DNA from: an uncultured Mycoplasmatota bacterium
GTDB lineage: Bacteria > Bacillota_I > Bacilli_A > RF39 > UBA660
NCBI GenBank assembly: GCA_948472605.1
Contig: CAOKUH010000092.1
Location: forward strand, 1 to 5,685
Length of the DNA stretch: 5,685 nt
Direction of reading: 5' to 3'
In this document: piece by piece, positions 1 through 4,820 of the stretch
Layout of the letters: each line of letters opens with the position of its first letter
Position numbering within the stretch: the stretch's first letter is position 1
Notes under the pieces: generated by a model
Seen by the model: the letters and a program-made list of their open reading frames with translations, nothing else
The model's database searches: none
Told to the model about the DNA's origin: nothing
Made by a program: the position numbers and the translations under genes

Positions 1-2
1 TT

Positions 3-42
3 ATGACATTTTTCTTTGTTATTTATTCAATGACATTTTTCT
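3..42. repeat. Short direct repeat pair at the left window edge
   Basis: The 13-mer ATGACATTTTTCT occurs at 3-15 and again at 30-42, with starts 27 bases apart. Closely spaced direct repeats like this are found in the subterminal regions of some insertion sequences such as the IS21 family, but no transposase is visible and the window edge cuts off the left context. It could also be a tandem binding site or chance in AT-rich DNA. The identity of the two copies is seen directly; any function is a guess. Confidence 0.35.
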
Positions 43-71
43 AAAAGAATTACAACTCAAAATAAATTCTC

Positions 72-100
72 TTGAATAATACAAAATATTATTATATAAT
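72..100 (+). promoter_or_regulatory. SigmaA-type promoter of tRNA-Arg
   Basis: A -35 box TTGAAT (72-77) and a perfect -10 box TATAAT (95-100) are separated by exactly 17 bases. The predicted start near 107 lies about 14 bases before the mature 5' end of the tRNA, a normal length for a leader removed by RNase P. Confidence 0.75.
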
Positions 101-120
101 CTATATGTCCACATGAGTAT

Positions 121-197
121 GTCCCGGTAGCTCAGCTGGATAGAGCATACGCCTTCTAAGCGTACGGTCGAGTGTTCGAATCACTCCCGGGACACCA
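121..197 (+). tRNA. tRNA-Arg (anticodon UCU)
   Basis: This is a complete 77-base cloverleaf. The seven-base acceptor arms 121-127 and 187-193 pair without mismatch. The D stem is GCTC/GAGC (130-133/143-146). The anticodon stem TACGC/GCGTA encloses loop CTTCTAA (153-159), with anticodon TCT at 155-157. The T stem GAGTG/CACTC encloses TTCGAAT. The discriminator is A194 and the CCA end (195-197) is encoded in the gene. The tRNA reads AGA and AGG, the arginine codons favoured in AT-rich genomes. It stands alone with its own promoter and terminator. Confidence 0.97.
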
Positions 198-207
198 CTT
201 TGAAATT

Positions 208-227
208 AAGCCTTAAAGGCTTTTTTT
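208..227 (+). terminator. Intrinsic terminator of tRNA-Arg
   Basis: The stem AAGCC/GGCTT (208-212/218-222) has a five-base loop TTAAA and runs into an uninterrupted T tract ending at 227. It starts 11 bases after the CCA end of the tRNA. The stem is short but the geometry is that of a classic Rho-independent terminator. Confidence 0.7.
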
Positions 228-367
228 ATTGTCCAACTTTGCGATATTTTCTTCTTTAAATAAATTTTAGTTCTCACTTTGTAATATTCTTTTTTTGGGG
301 GCTTATACAAAGCTTCAATTTTATTTTTACTCCAGTCTGTGGTATTTACTATACATATTGAACATCA

Positions 368-395
368 ATAAAAAAACGAGCTTTTTAACTCATTT
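368..395 (-). terminator. Intrinsic terminator of the yceD-rpmF operon
   Basis: On the - strand an eight-pair stem AAATGAGT/GCTCGTTT (395-388 with 381-374, two G-U pairs) closes a six-base loop. A run of T continues from the distal arm to about 370. The stem begins inside the rpmF stop codon, so the transcript would end almost immediately after L32. It faces the tRNA terminator in a convergent arrangement. Confidence 0.6.
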
Positions 396-603
396 ATTCT
401 TCTTCTGCAACTTTAATAACTTCTTTATTTTTATAGTTACCACACTTAGTACAAGCACGATGAGGTCTTATAGCTGCACCACATTTTGAACATCTTTCAA
501 TTGCACCTGTTTCTTTTTTTAAGTGAGTGCGACGCATTCTTTTTTTAGTTTTACTAGTTCTTCTAAATGGAACTGCAAATCTTTGAATGTCTAAATTTAA
601 CAT
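394..603 (-). CDS. rpmF: Large ribosomal subunit protein L32 (bL32) with a Prp-like N-terminal extension
   Basis: bL32 is a small, basic, zinc-ribbon protein of the 50S subunit. The body is canonical: AVPFRRTSKTKKRMRRTH at residues 10-27, then two CxxC knuckles (Cys38/41 and Cys51/54) that should bind zinc. The start chosen is the ATG at 603, eight bases after AAGGA and four bases after the yceD stop; an ATG at 627 in the same frame lies inside yceD and lacks this support. The protein is 69 residues, longer than the usual 57-60, because MLNLDIQRF precedes the normal Ala-Val-Pro start. No in-frame start codon exists between residue 1 and Met23, so the extension must be translated. It closely resembles the first nine residues of Firmicutes L27 (MLKLNLQFF/A), which the cysteine protease Prp removes. 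L32 identity is secure; cleavage is inferred. Confidence 0.95.
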   Translation of the reverse strand: MLNLDIQRFAVPFRRTSKTKKRMRRTHLKKETGAIERCSKCGAAIRPHRACTKCGNYKNKEVIKVAEEE

Positions 604-607
604 ATTT

Positions 608-1093
608 TCATTCCTTCCCTTCAACAAGTAGCTCTTGTAATTTAGCTAATCTTGGATCAATTTTCTGTTTATTTTCACCCGCTAGTTCCCAACCATTACC
701 ACTATGAGTTAAATCATCACTACTGGCATTAGTTGCACTTATGGGGATTTCCAGTACAATATTTTCCCATAAAATCTCGCTAATATCAAGTGTATTTTTA
801 CTTTTTTCATAAAAATCTCCACAATATTCACTAATATTGGTAATTTCATCAGTAATTGCACAAGTAAATGGATATTCTATTGGCTCTAAATTAATGGCAT
901 CTTGTAGAATAAAAATTCCAGTACATTGTAAATTAAATATAAGGTTATTGTCATAATCATAATTAATTGTACCTTCTATGTGAACATTTTTTAAATCAAT
1001 TATATTAGCAGATTTATATATATTATCAGAAATATCTACACTATTATTAATTTCTAAGCCGAAATTATGAATTTTACTCAAATCAATAATCAT
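608..1093 (-). CDS. yceD: YceD/DUF177 family protein, 23S rRNA/L32 accumulation factor
   Basis: YceD proteins are conserved partners of L32; the family has been linked to accumulation of 23S rRNA, and the gene nearly always sits directly before rpmF, as here (four bases apart). Family landmarks are a central EPIEYPF, an ENIVLEIPISA stretch where relatives have their LPM segment, a GNGWEL motif, and the C-terminal DPRLAKLQELL. The cysteines seen in many members are only partly kept (QCTG near residue 57). I start at the ATG at 1093 (161 aa). An in-frame GTG at 1102 is part of AGGTGA, which looks like the ribosome binding site of that ATG, so it is unlikely to be the true start. Stop is TGA. 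The last codons carry the ribosome binding site of rpmF, so the two genes are probably translationally coupled. Confidence 0.88.
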   Translation of the reverse strand: MIIDLSKIHNFGLEINNSVDISDNIYKSANIIDLKNVHIEGTINYDYDNNLIFNLQCTGIFILQDAINLEPIEYPFTCAITDEITNISEYCGDFYEKSKNTLDISEILWENIVLEIPISATNASSDDLTHSGNGWELAGENKQKIDPRLAKLQELLVEGKE

Positions 1094-1110
1094 TTTTTTC
1101 ACCTATTTAA

Positions 1111-1139
1111 ATTATACAATAGAATAATTAATCTTACAA
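1111..1139 (-). promoter_or_regulatory. SigmaA-type promoter of yceD-rpmF
   Basis: On the - strand a -35 box TTGTAA (1139-1134) and a perfect -10 box TATAAT (1116-1111) are 17 bases apart. The expected transcription start is near 1104, which puts the AGGTGA ribosome binding site (1104-1099) at the very 5' end of the mRNA, leaving a leader of about 11 bases before the ATG at 1093. Confidence 0.6.
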
Positions 1140-1188
1140 TTATTACATTTAATTTTTAATAATTCTAAACTTGTTTATAAAATGTAAG

Positions 1189-1510
1189 TTATACAGCTAA
1201 GACTATTCGAAAAGTGTAATGTGTTTGATTTTTGCCAGAGTTTCGATGAAAAGCAAAAGGTCCTGCTCCTATGCCAAAATCATTATTTCCCCCCTCTACC
1301 AAACCATGAATACCAAAAATATACAAACAAACATCCGTTTTCCAACTGCTTATTTGGCCATTTATATTTCCACTAACATGGTTATTTTTGGATTTTATGA
1401 TTAATTCTTGTTATGACATCTTCTAAGAAATTAAAAATTACATCTTTTATTTCAATAATTAAAGACCTCAAGCTGCTCTTAAATATCTCACACTTATTCA
1501 GTTCAAACAT
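1189..1510 (-). pseudogene. Possible decayed gene in two frames, family not recognised
   Basis: Two open stretches on the - strand abut in different frames. The first, 1510-1382, could encode 42 residues starting MFELNKCEIF, but has no clear ribosome binding site. The second is open from 1410 to a TAA at 1191-1189 (73 codons). It ends in a glycine- and aromatic-rich segment, NDFGIGAGPFAFHR then NQTHYTFRIVLAV, with no ATG, GTG or TTG start near its beginning. A single-base shift in the A-rich CAAAAATAACC around 1390-1380 would join them into one protein of about 105 residues. The second stretch is richer in G+C than nearby intergenic DNA and its third codon positions are mostly A/T, as in real genes here. 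The + strand frame over the same bases looks like its shadow. I do not recognise either peptide. Confidence 0.28.
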
Positions 1511-1636
1511 CTTTATTACAACAAAGAATACTAACCCCACTCTGTTGTCTACTTTTTCTTGACTTATGCATTTTTCGTCAATTTTTCAGTATATTTAACC
1601 CTATATTCCATAAATTTAGTATTACAAAAAATTTTT
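1511..1636. other. Non-coding remainder of the sigG-yceD gap
   Basis: This is part of the roughly 630-base gap between sigG and yceD. Apart from the sigG terminator, the yceD promoter and the possible remnant at 1189-1510, I see no RNA gene, repeat or convincing ORF. The + strand frame running from 1559 into sigG is antisense to sigG, has no ribosome binding site, and is not supported. Confidence 0.4.
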
Positions 1637-1676
1637 AACAAAAATAAAATAACTTTAAGCAATTATTTACTTAAAG
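1637..1676 (-). terminator. Likely intrinsic terminator of sigG
   Basis: A perfect seven-base inverted repeat CTTTAAG/CTTAAAG (1676-1670 and 1659-1653), extendable by one G-U pair, encloses an eight-base loop. It is followed on the - strand by a T-rich tract reaching about 1637. It lies 48 bases after the sigG stop. The stem is AT-rich, so it may be weak. Confidence 0.45.
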
Positions 1677-1723
1677 ATATTCTTTTTACAATTTATTCGC
1701 TTTACAAATTTTTAATCTTATCA

Positions 1724-2500
1724 CTATTTAATCAAACGCTTAATATTGCTAATAGCATTTTTTTCTATTCTAGATACTTGAGCTTGTGATATACCTAAAG
1801 AAGCTGCTATTTCCATTTGAGTTTTACCAATAATAAATCTTGAAACTAAAACATTTCTTTCTCTTTCTTTTATCTTGTTAATCGCTCTTCTTAATGAAAT
1901 CAACATGTCTTTATCCTGATTCGATTCTTTTTTATCTGCTATTTGATCAAGTAAATATATCGTATCTCCTCCATCATTATAAATTGGTTCAAAGATACTC
2001 ATAGGTTCTTTTAAAGAATCTAAAGCATAATTAATTTGGTATTCTTGAATATTTAATTTTTTAGCTATTTCTTTATTACTTGGCTCTGAACCATGTGTTT
2101 TTAAATAATCTTCTTTAAATTTTATTATAGCATAAGCTAAATCTTTTATACCTCTACTAACTCTTATTGGAGTATTGTCTCTAATAAATCTCTTTATTTC
2201 CCCCACTATTAAAGGACAAGCATAAGTTGATAATTTTAAATCATATGATAAATCAAAATTATCAATAGCTTTAATTAAACCAATAACACCAACTTGAAAC
2301 AAATCATCCATATTATATTTTTCTTTATTAAAGCGCTTTAAAATACTTAAAACTAATTTCAAATTTCCATTAATTAAATCTTCTTTAGCATTCAAGTCTC
2401 CACTTTGATATTTCTTAAACAATTCATTCATTTCTTTTTGCTTTAATACTTTTATTTCACTAGTATTTAAATTAGTAATATCTACTTTATATTTACTCAT
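1724..2500 (-). CDS. sigG: RNA polymerase sporulation sigma factor SigG (late forespore)
   Basis: SigmaG directs late gene expression in the engulfed forespore. The 258-residue length matches the family. The N-terminus (KVDITNLNTS) resembles the Bacillus subtilis KVEICGVDTS. Region 2 (about 35-108) contains NGNLKLVLS, DDLFQVGVIGLIKAIDNFD and STYACPLIVGEI; region 3 includes the SigG/SigF-type FEPIYNDGGD at 170-179; region 4 has the helix-turn-helix TQMEIAASLGISQAQVSRIE (227-246). Asn44 aligns with Asn45 of B. subtilis sigmaG, a residue linked to binding of the anti-sigma factor CsfB; sigmaE here has Glu instead. The ATG at 2500 follows AAAGGAG by seven bases, but this site is buried in an 18-bp hairpin (see 2502-2545). 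In Bacillus sigG directly follows sigE; here a phosphatase gene and a probable terminator intervene, so separate transcription is likely. Confidence 0.96.
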   Translation of the reverse strand: MSKYKVDITNLNTSEIKVLKQKEMNELFKKYQSGDLNAKEDLINGNLKLVLSILKRFNKEKYNMDDLFQVGVIGLIKAIDNFDLSYDLKLSTYACPLIVGEIKRFIRDNTPIRVSRGIKDLAYAIIKFKEDYLKTHGSEPSNKEIAKKLNIQEYQINYALDSLKEPMSIFEPIYNDGGDTIYLLDQIADKKESNQDKDMLISLRRAINKIKERERNVLVSRFIIGKTQMEIAASLGISQAQVSRIEKNAISNIKRLIK

Positions 2501-2501
2501 T

Positions 2502-2545
2502 AAAAAGCTCCTTTCATAGAAGTAATGCTATAAAAAGAGCTTTTT
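2502..2545 (-). promoter_or_regulatory. mRNA hairpin sequestering the sigG ribosome binding site
   Basis: On the - strand AAAAAGCTCTTTTTATAG (2545-2528) pairs with CTATGAAAGGAGCTTTTT (2519-2502) over 18 uninterrupted positions, two of them G-U, leaving the loop CATTACTT. The distal arm contains the whole AAAGGAG Shine-Dalgarno sequence, and the ATG begins one base beyond the stem. Translation of sigG should therefore need the hairpin to open. A leader hairpin that lowers sigG translation is known in B. subtilis. The T-rich distal end also resembles an intrinsic terminator, so attenuation of transcription is an alternative. Confidence 0.75.
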
Positions 2546-2549
2546 TATT

Positions 2550-2579
2550 CATTTTTTAGAAAAATATATATATTTATAA
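2550..2579 (-). promoter_or_regulatory. Possible forespore (SigF/SigG-like) promoter of sigG
   Basis: TTATA (2579-2575) and CTAAAAAATG (2559-2550) are separated by 15 bases, resembling the sigmaF pattern of GTATA followed by GGnnAnAnTG, but the two G residues are missing. The predicted start would fall almost exactly at the base of the ribosome-binding-site hairpin. In DNA this rich in A and T the match could be chance. Confidence 0.25.
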
Positions 2580-2600
2580 TTTATTTTAATATATAAATTT

Positions 2601-2636
2601 AATAAAAAAGGAATTAACAAATTAAATTATTAATCC
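2601..2636 (-). terminator. Probable terminator after the phosphatase gene
   Basis: GGATTAA (2636-2630) pairs with TTAATTCC (2617-2610) through seven pairs with one bulged T, followed by six T on the - strand (2609-2604) and more A/T. The stem begins in the last base of the stop codon. If it works, sigG is separated from the upstream spoIIGA-sigE-phosphatase transcript. Confidence 0.5.
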
Positions 2637-3097
2637 TATTCAAGTTTCAATTTAATGTATTCAAAAAAAGCTAAACAACCCTTTAAAATATCCTCATAAG
2701 TACTTTCAAAATCTCTTGTATACCATGGATCTTTAATATCATGAGGATCATTGGTAAAATCTAATAATCTATAAACTTTATTATTTATATCGCCCTCAAA
2801 TATTCTTTTTATATCAACTACATTTTTTCTTTCCATGGCTAAAATATAATCATATTTATCGTAATCAAAAATATTTAAAGTTTCAGCATATTTTCCTTCA
2901 CAAGATATTCCATGTTCCATTAATTTTTCTTTTGCTAAATAATAAACAGGATTACCTAATTCTTCATTACTTGTTCCAGCAGATTTAATAATAAATAATT
3001 CTTCCATATTATTTCTTTTCACTATATCCTTTAAAACAAATTCTCCCATTGGAGAACGACATATATTTCCTAAACATACAAATAAAACTTTTATCAT
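2636..3097 (-). CDS. Low-molecular-weight protein tyrosine phosphatase
   Basis: This cytoplasmic cysteine phosphatase should hydrolyse phosphotyrosine or a related phosphoamino acid. At 153 residues it has the usual family length. The N-terminal P-loop is VCLGNICRSPMGE, with nucleophile Cys8, Arg14 and Ser15 in CX5RS. The general acid lies near the C-terminus in DPWY (Asp123). The loop residue that is Thr11 in the B. subtilis arginine phosphatase YwlE is Ile12 here, as in tyrosine-specific members such as YfkJ, so an arginine phosphatase is less likely. I start at the ATG at 3097, nine bases after AGGA; an in-frame TTG at 3106 is too close to that site. It lies 48 bases after sigE and before sigG, an unusual place for this family. 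The substrate is unknown; a sporulation role rests only on position. Confidence 0.9.
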   Translation of the reverse strand: MIKVLFVCLGNICRSPMGEFVLKDIVKRNNMEELFIIKSAGTSNEELGNPVYYLAKEKLMEHGISCEGKYAETLNIFDYDKYDYILAMERKNVVDIKRIFEGDINNKVYRLLDFTNDPHDIKDPWYTRDFESTYEDILKGCLAFFEYIKLKLE

Positions 3098-3120
3098 TTT
3101 AACCAATCCTAACTACTTAT

Positions 3121-3149
3121 AGAATATAATTTATTTTTTAATAATTCAA
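3121..3149 (-). promoter_or_regulatory. Possible sigmaA promoter of the phosphatase gene
   Basis: TTGAAT (3149-3144) overlaps the sigE stop codon and lies 17 bases before TATTCT (3126-3121). It would start RNA near 3114, just ahead of the AGGA ribosome binding site. No terminator is visible between sigE and the phosphatase gene, so read-through from the spoIIGA promoter is equally possible. Confidence 0.25.
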
Positions 3150-3829
3150 GTTTTTAAAAGATTTTTTAAATTTTTTATTACTTTTTTTTCTATCCTCGAA
3201 ATATATGACTGACTTATTCCTAACATTTCTGCTACTTCTTTTTGCGTATATTCCTCTGTATTATTTAAACCATATCTTAATACCATAATTTGTTTATCAC
3301 GTTTGTCTAACTTATTTATTTCAGCAATAAGCATTTTTTTATCCATAGAGCTTTCAAATTCTTTAATAACAGTATCCTCTTCTGTACCTAAAATATCTTC
3401 TAAATGTAGTTCATTACCTTCTGAATCAAAATTTAATGCATCTTCAAAAGATATTTCTGTTTTTCTTTTTTTATTTTTTCTTAAAAACATCAATATTTCA
3501 TTAGCTATACAACGCGATGCATATGTGGCTAATTTTATATTTTTATCAATTTTATAAGTATTTATTCCTTTTATCAAGCCAATAGATCCAATACTTACTA
3601 AGTCTTCAATATCATATCCAGCACTTTCATATTTCTTAGCTAAAAAAACCACTAAGCGAAGATTATGTTCAATAAGTTTATCTCTGGCTGTTTCATCGCC
3701 ACTTTTAAGACGAATTAAAAGTGCTAATTCATCTTCTTTAGAAAGTGGAGGTGGTAACTTATCAGTACTTCCAACAAAAAAACATTCTACATATTTTCTT
3801 TTCAACCACAATAATAATTTTTTTATCAT
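3146..3829 (-). CDS. sigE: RNA polymerase sporulation sigma factor SigE precursor (pro-sigmaE, early mother cell)
   Basis: SigmaE drives the early mother-cell programme and is made as an inactive precursor processed by SpoIIGA. Motifs of the 227 residues align well with Bacillus pro-sigmaE: FFVGSTDKLPPPLS (17-30) matches YYIGGSEALPPPLS at the processing site. Region 2 carries EHNLRLVVFLAKKYE, DLVSIGSIGLIKGINTY and LATYASRCIANEILM; region 4 has the helix-turn-helix TQKEVAEMLGISQSYISRIE (195-214). The pro-sequence before the Phe-Phe pair is about 17 residues, against 27 in B. subtilis, but still has the basic-hydrophobic, membrane-binding character (KKLLLWLKRK). The ATG at 3829 follows GGAGGA by six bases and overlaps the spoIIGA stop (ATGA), so the two are translationally coupled. 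Confidence 0.97.
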   Translation of the reverse strand: MIKKLLLWLKRKYVECFFVGSTDKLPPPLSKEDELALLIRLKSGDETARDKLIEHNLRLVVFLAKKYESAGYDIEDLVSIGSIGLIKGINTYKIDKNIKLATYASRCIANEILMFLRKNKKRKTEISFEDALNFDSEGNELHLEDILGTEEDTVIKEFESSMDKKMLIAEINKLDKRDKQIMVLRYGLNNTEEYTQKEVAEMLGISQSYISRIEKKVIKNLKNLLKT

Positions 3830-4614
3830 TTCAATTCCTCCATTAATTTATTATTTAATATGCATTCTACACCATCTAAATGGAATTTTTTGTCACTTAT
3901 ACCAATTAAATAGTTTTTAAATTTTTTTTCATTTATAACAACATAATTAGGTTTAAAACATTTTAGTAAGTTATTGTTATTTAAACTATTAAATGGTACA
4001 TAATATATATTTTCTTTTTCTTCATCAATAATGCCTTTCTGTATTAATATGATTGGTTTATTAGTTATTGGGTCTACTAAAACATTCCCTGTATCTAAAA
4101 ATCCTTTTAAATTCAATGTTTTTTTATTTTTTAGACAAATATTTATTTCATATATTAAATTAAAATTTGTTTTAAATTTTTTAGCTTGTCTATAATAAAT
4201 ATATAAAATTAAAGGGGAAATTATTATTAAAAATATTGCATTTACACTTATTCCTTTGTTTATAAATATCATTCCTATATGAGTATAGGAAAATTCTAAG
4301 TTTAAATAATAAAGAAAACCTCCTAAAATAATACTAATCATATAAAAGTATCCTAAATTGTTTAATGTATATTTTAAATCTTTATATTTAAAAGTAATTA
4401 TATTCATTGAAATTGCAATGATAATTTTAAATATAAATAGCATTATATTGTTTATACTCCAAAATAAAAAAATGATTGAAATACTTCCAACTAAAGTACC
4501 TAATATTACTCTTTTTATAGTTACATTTCTTTTTAAAGTTATACTTGTTGTCATTAATAATAGAAAGTCTAAATAAAAATTTAAAAGAATTATTAAATCG
4601 ACATAAACTTTCAT
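3826..4614 (-). CDS. spoIIGA: Sporulation sigma-E factor-processing peptidase SpoIIGA
   Basis: SpoIIGA is a membrane-anchored aspartic protease (peptidase family U4) that sits in the sporulation septum and cuts the pro-sequence from pro-sigmaE. The N-terminal half is very hydrophobic, with about five membrane segments between residues 5 and 140. The cytoplasmic half has the catalytic motif FLDTGNVLVDP (Asp174 in DTG), then VPFNSL and FKPNYVVI, both typical of the family. At 262 residues it is shorter than the roughly 309 of B. subtilis, mostly through shorter connecting and C-terminal segments, but no key motif is missing. The ATG at 4614 follows GGTGA at short spacing. Its stop overlaps the sigE start, the usual protease-substrate operon. 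The promoter upstream has a possible Spo0A site. Confidence 0.95.
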   Translation of the reverse strand: MKVYVDLIILLNFYLDFLLLMTTSITLKRNVTIKRVILGTLVGSISIIFLFWSINNIMLFIFKIIIAISMNIITFKYKDLKYTLNNLGYFYMISIILGGFLYYLNLEFSYTHIGMIFINKGISVNAIFLIIISPLILYIYYRQAKKFKTNFNLIYEINICLKNKKTLNLKGFLDTGNVLVDPITNKPIILIQKGIIDEEKENIYYVPFNSLNNNNLLKCFKPNYVVINEKKFKNYLIGISDKKFHLDGVECILNNKLMEELK

Positions 4615-4629
4615 ATTATCACCAAAACT

Positions 4630-4663
4630 ATTATAAAAAAAAGCAGTTCAATTTTATGTCGTT
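4630..4663 (-). promoter_or_regulatory. spoIIGA promoter with possible Spo0A box
   Basis: A perfect -10 box TATAAT (4635-4630) has no good -35 hexamer at the normal distance. Instead a sequence reading TGTCGTT on the + strand (4657-4663), matching the 0A box TGTCGAA at five of seven positions, covers roughly -34 to -40. In B. subtilis the spoIIG promoter likewise lacks a properly spaced -35 and is activated by Spo0A bound there. Predicted start is near 4623, leaving a leader of about 10 bases with the GGTGA site at its 5' end. Confidence 0.42.
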
Positions 4664-4820
4664 TTTTAGATTTTAAGAATTTTTAGTTAAAATTAATTCT
4701 ATTCTTATTTTAATTGACTTTTAAAACTATTTTTTATTTTATTCTTATATATTCACTTTAAAAAGTAGTAAATTAGTAGTAAAAATTTAGAAATCTTTTA
4801 AAGTATTAATTTTAAATATT
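4664..4820. other. AT-rich spacer upstream of the spoIIGA promoter
   Basis: This stretch is almost purely A/T and holds no ORF or clear structure. TTGACT at 4714-4719 on the + strand has only a poor -10 partner (TTTTAT at 17 bases), so a + strand promoter feeding the structured element next door is possible but weak. No second convincing Spo0A box was found. Confidence 0.4.

Noticed and set aside
295..489. + strand reading frame of 64 codons
   Set aside because: It overlaps rpmF antisense, is phenylalanine-rich by composition, and crosses the operon terminator; it is a shadow.
604..627. Longer L32 starting at the ATG at 627
   Set aside because: That ATG lies inside yceD without a ribosome binding site; the ATG at 603 has AAGGA at ideal distance and gives the L27-like extension exactly.
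1219..1404. + strand reading frame of 61 codons in the sigG-yceD gap
   Set aside because: It has no ribosome binding site, and the opposite strand over the same bases looks more like coding sequence.
2502..2545. sigG leader hairpin as simply the terminator of the phosphatase gene
   Set aside because: A separate hairpin with a T tract already follows the phosphatase stop at 2636-2601, and this one includes the sigG Shine-Dalgarno; a second role as attenuator remains possible.
3098..3106. TTG start of the phosphatase three codons upstream
   Set aside because: It lies almost on the AGGA site; the ATG at 3097 has a workable nine-base spacing and leaves MIKVLFVCLGN, normal for the family.
3303..3557. 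+ strand reading frames inside sigE, and likewise 4358-4576 inside spoIIGA
   Set aside because: Both are antisense to well-supported genes with clear family motifs; neither has a ribosome binding site or recognisable domain.
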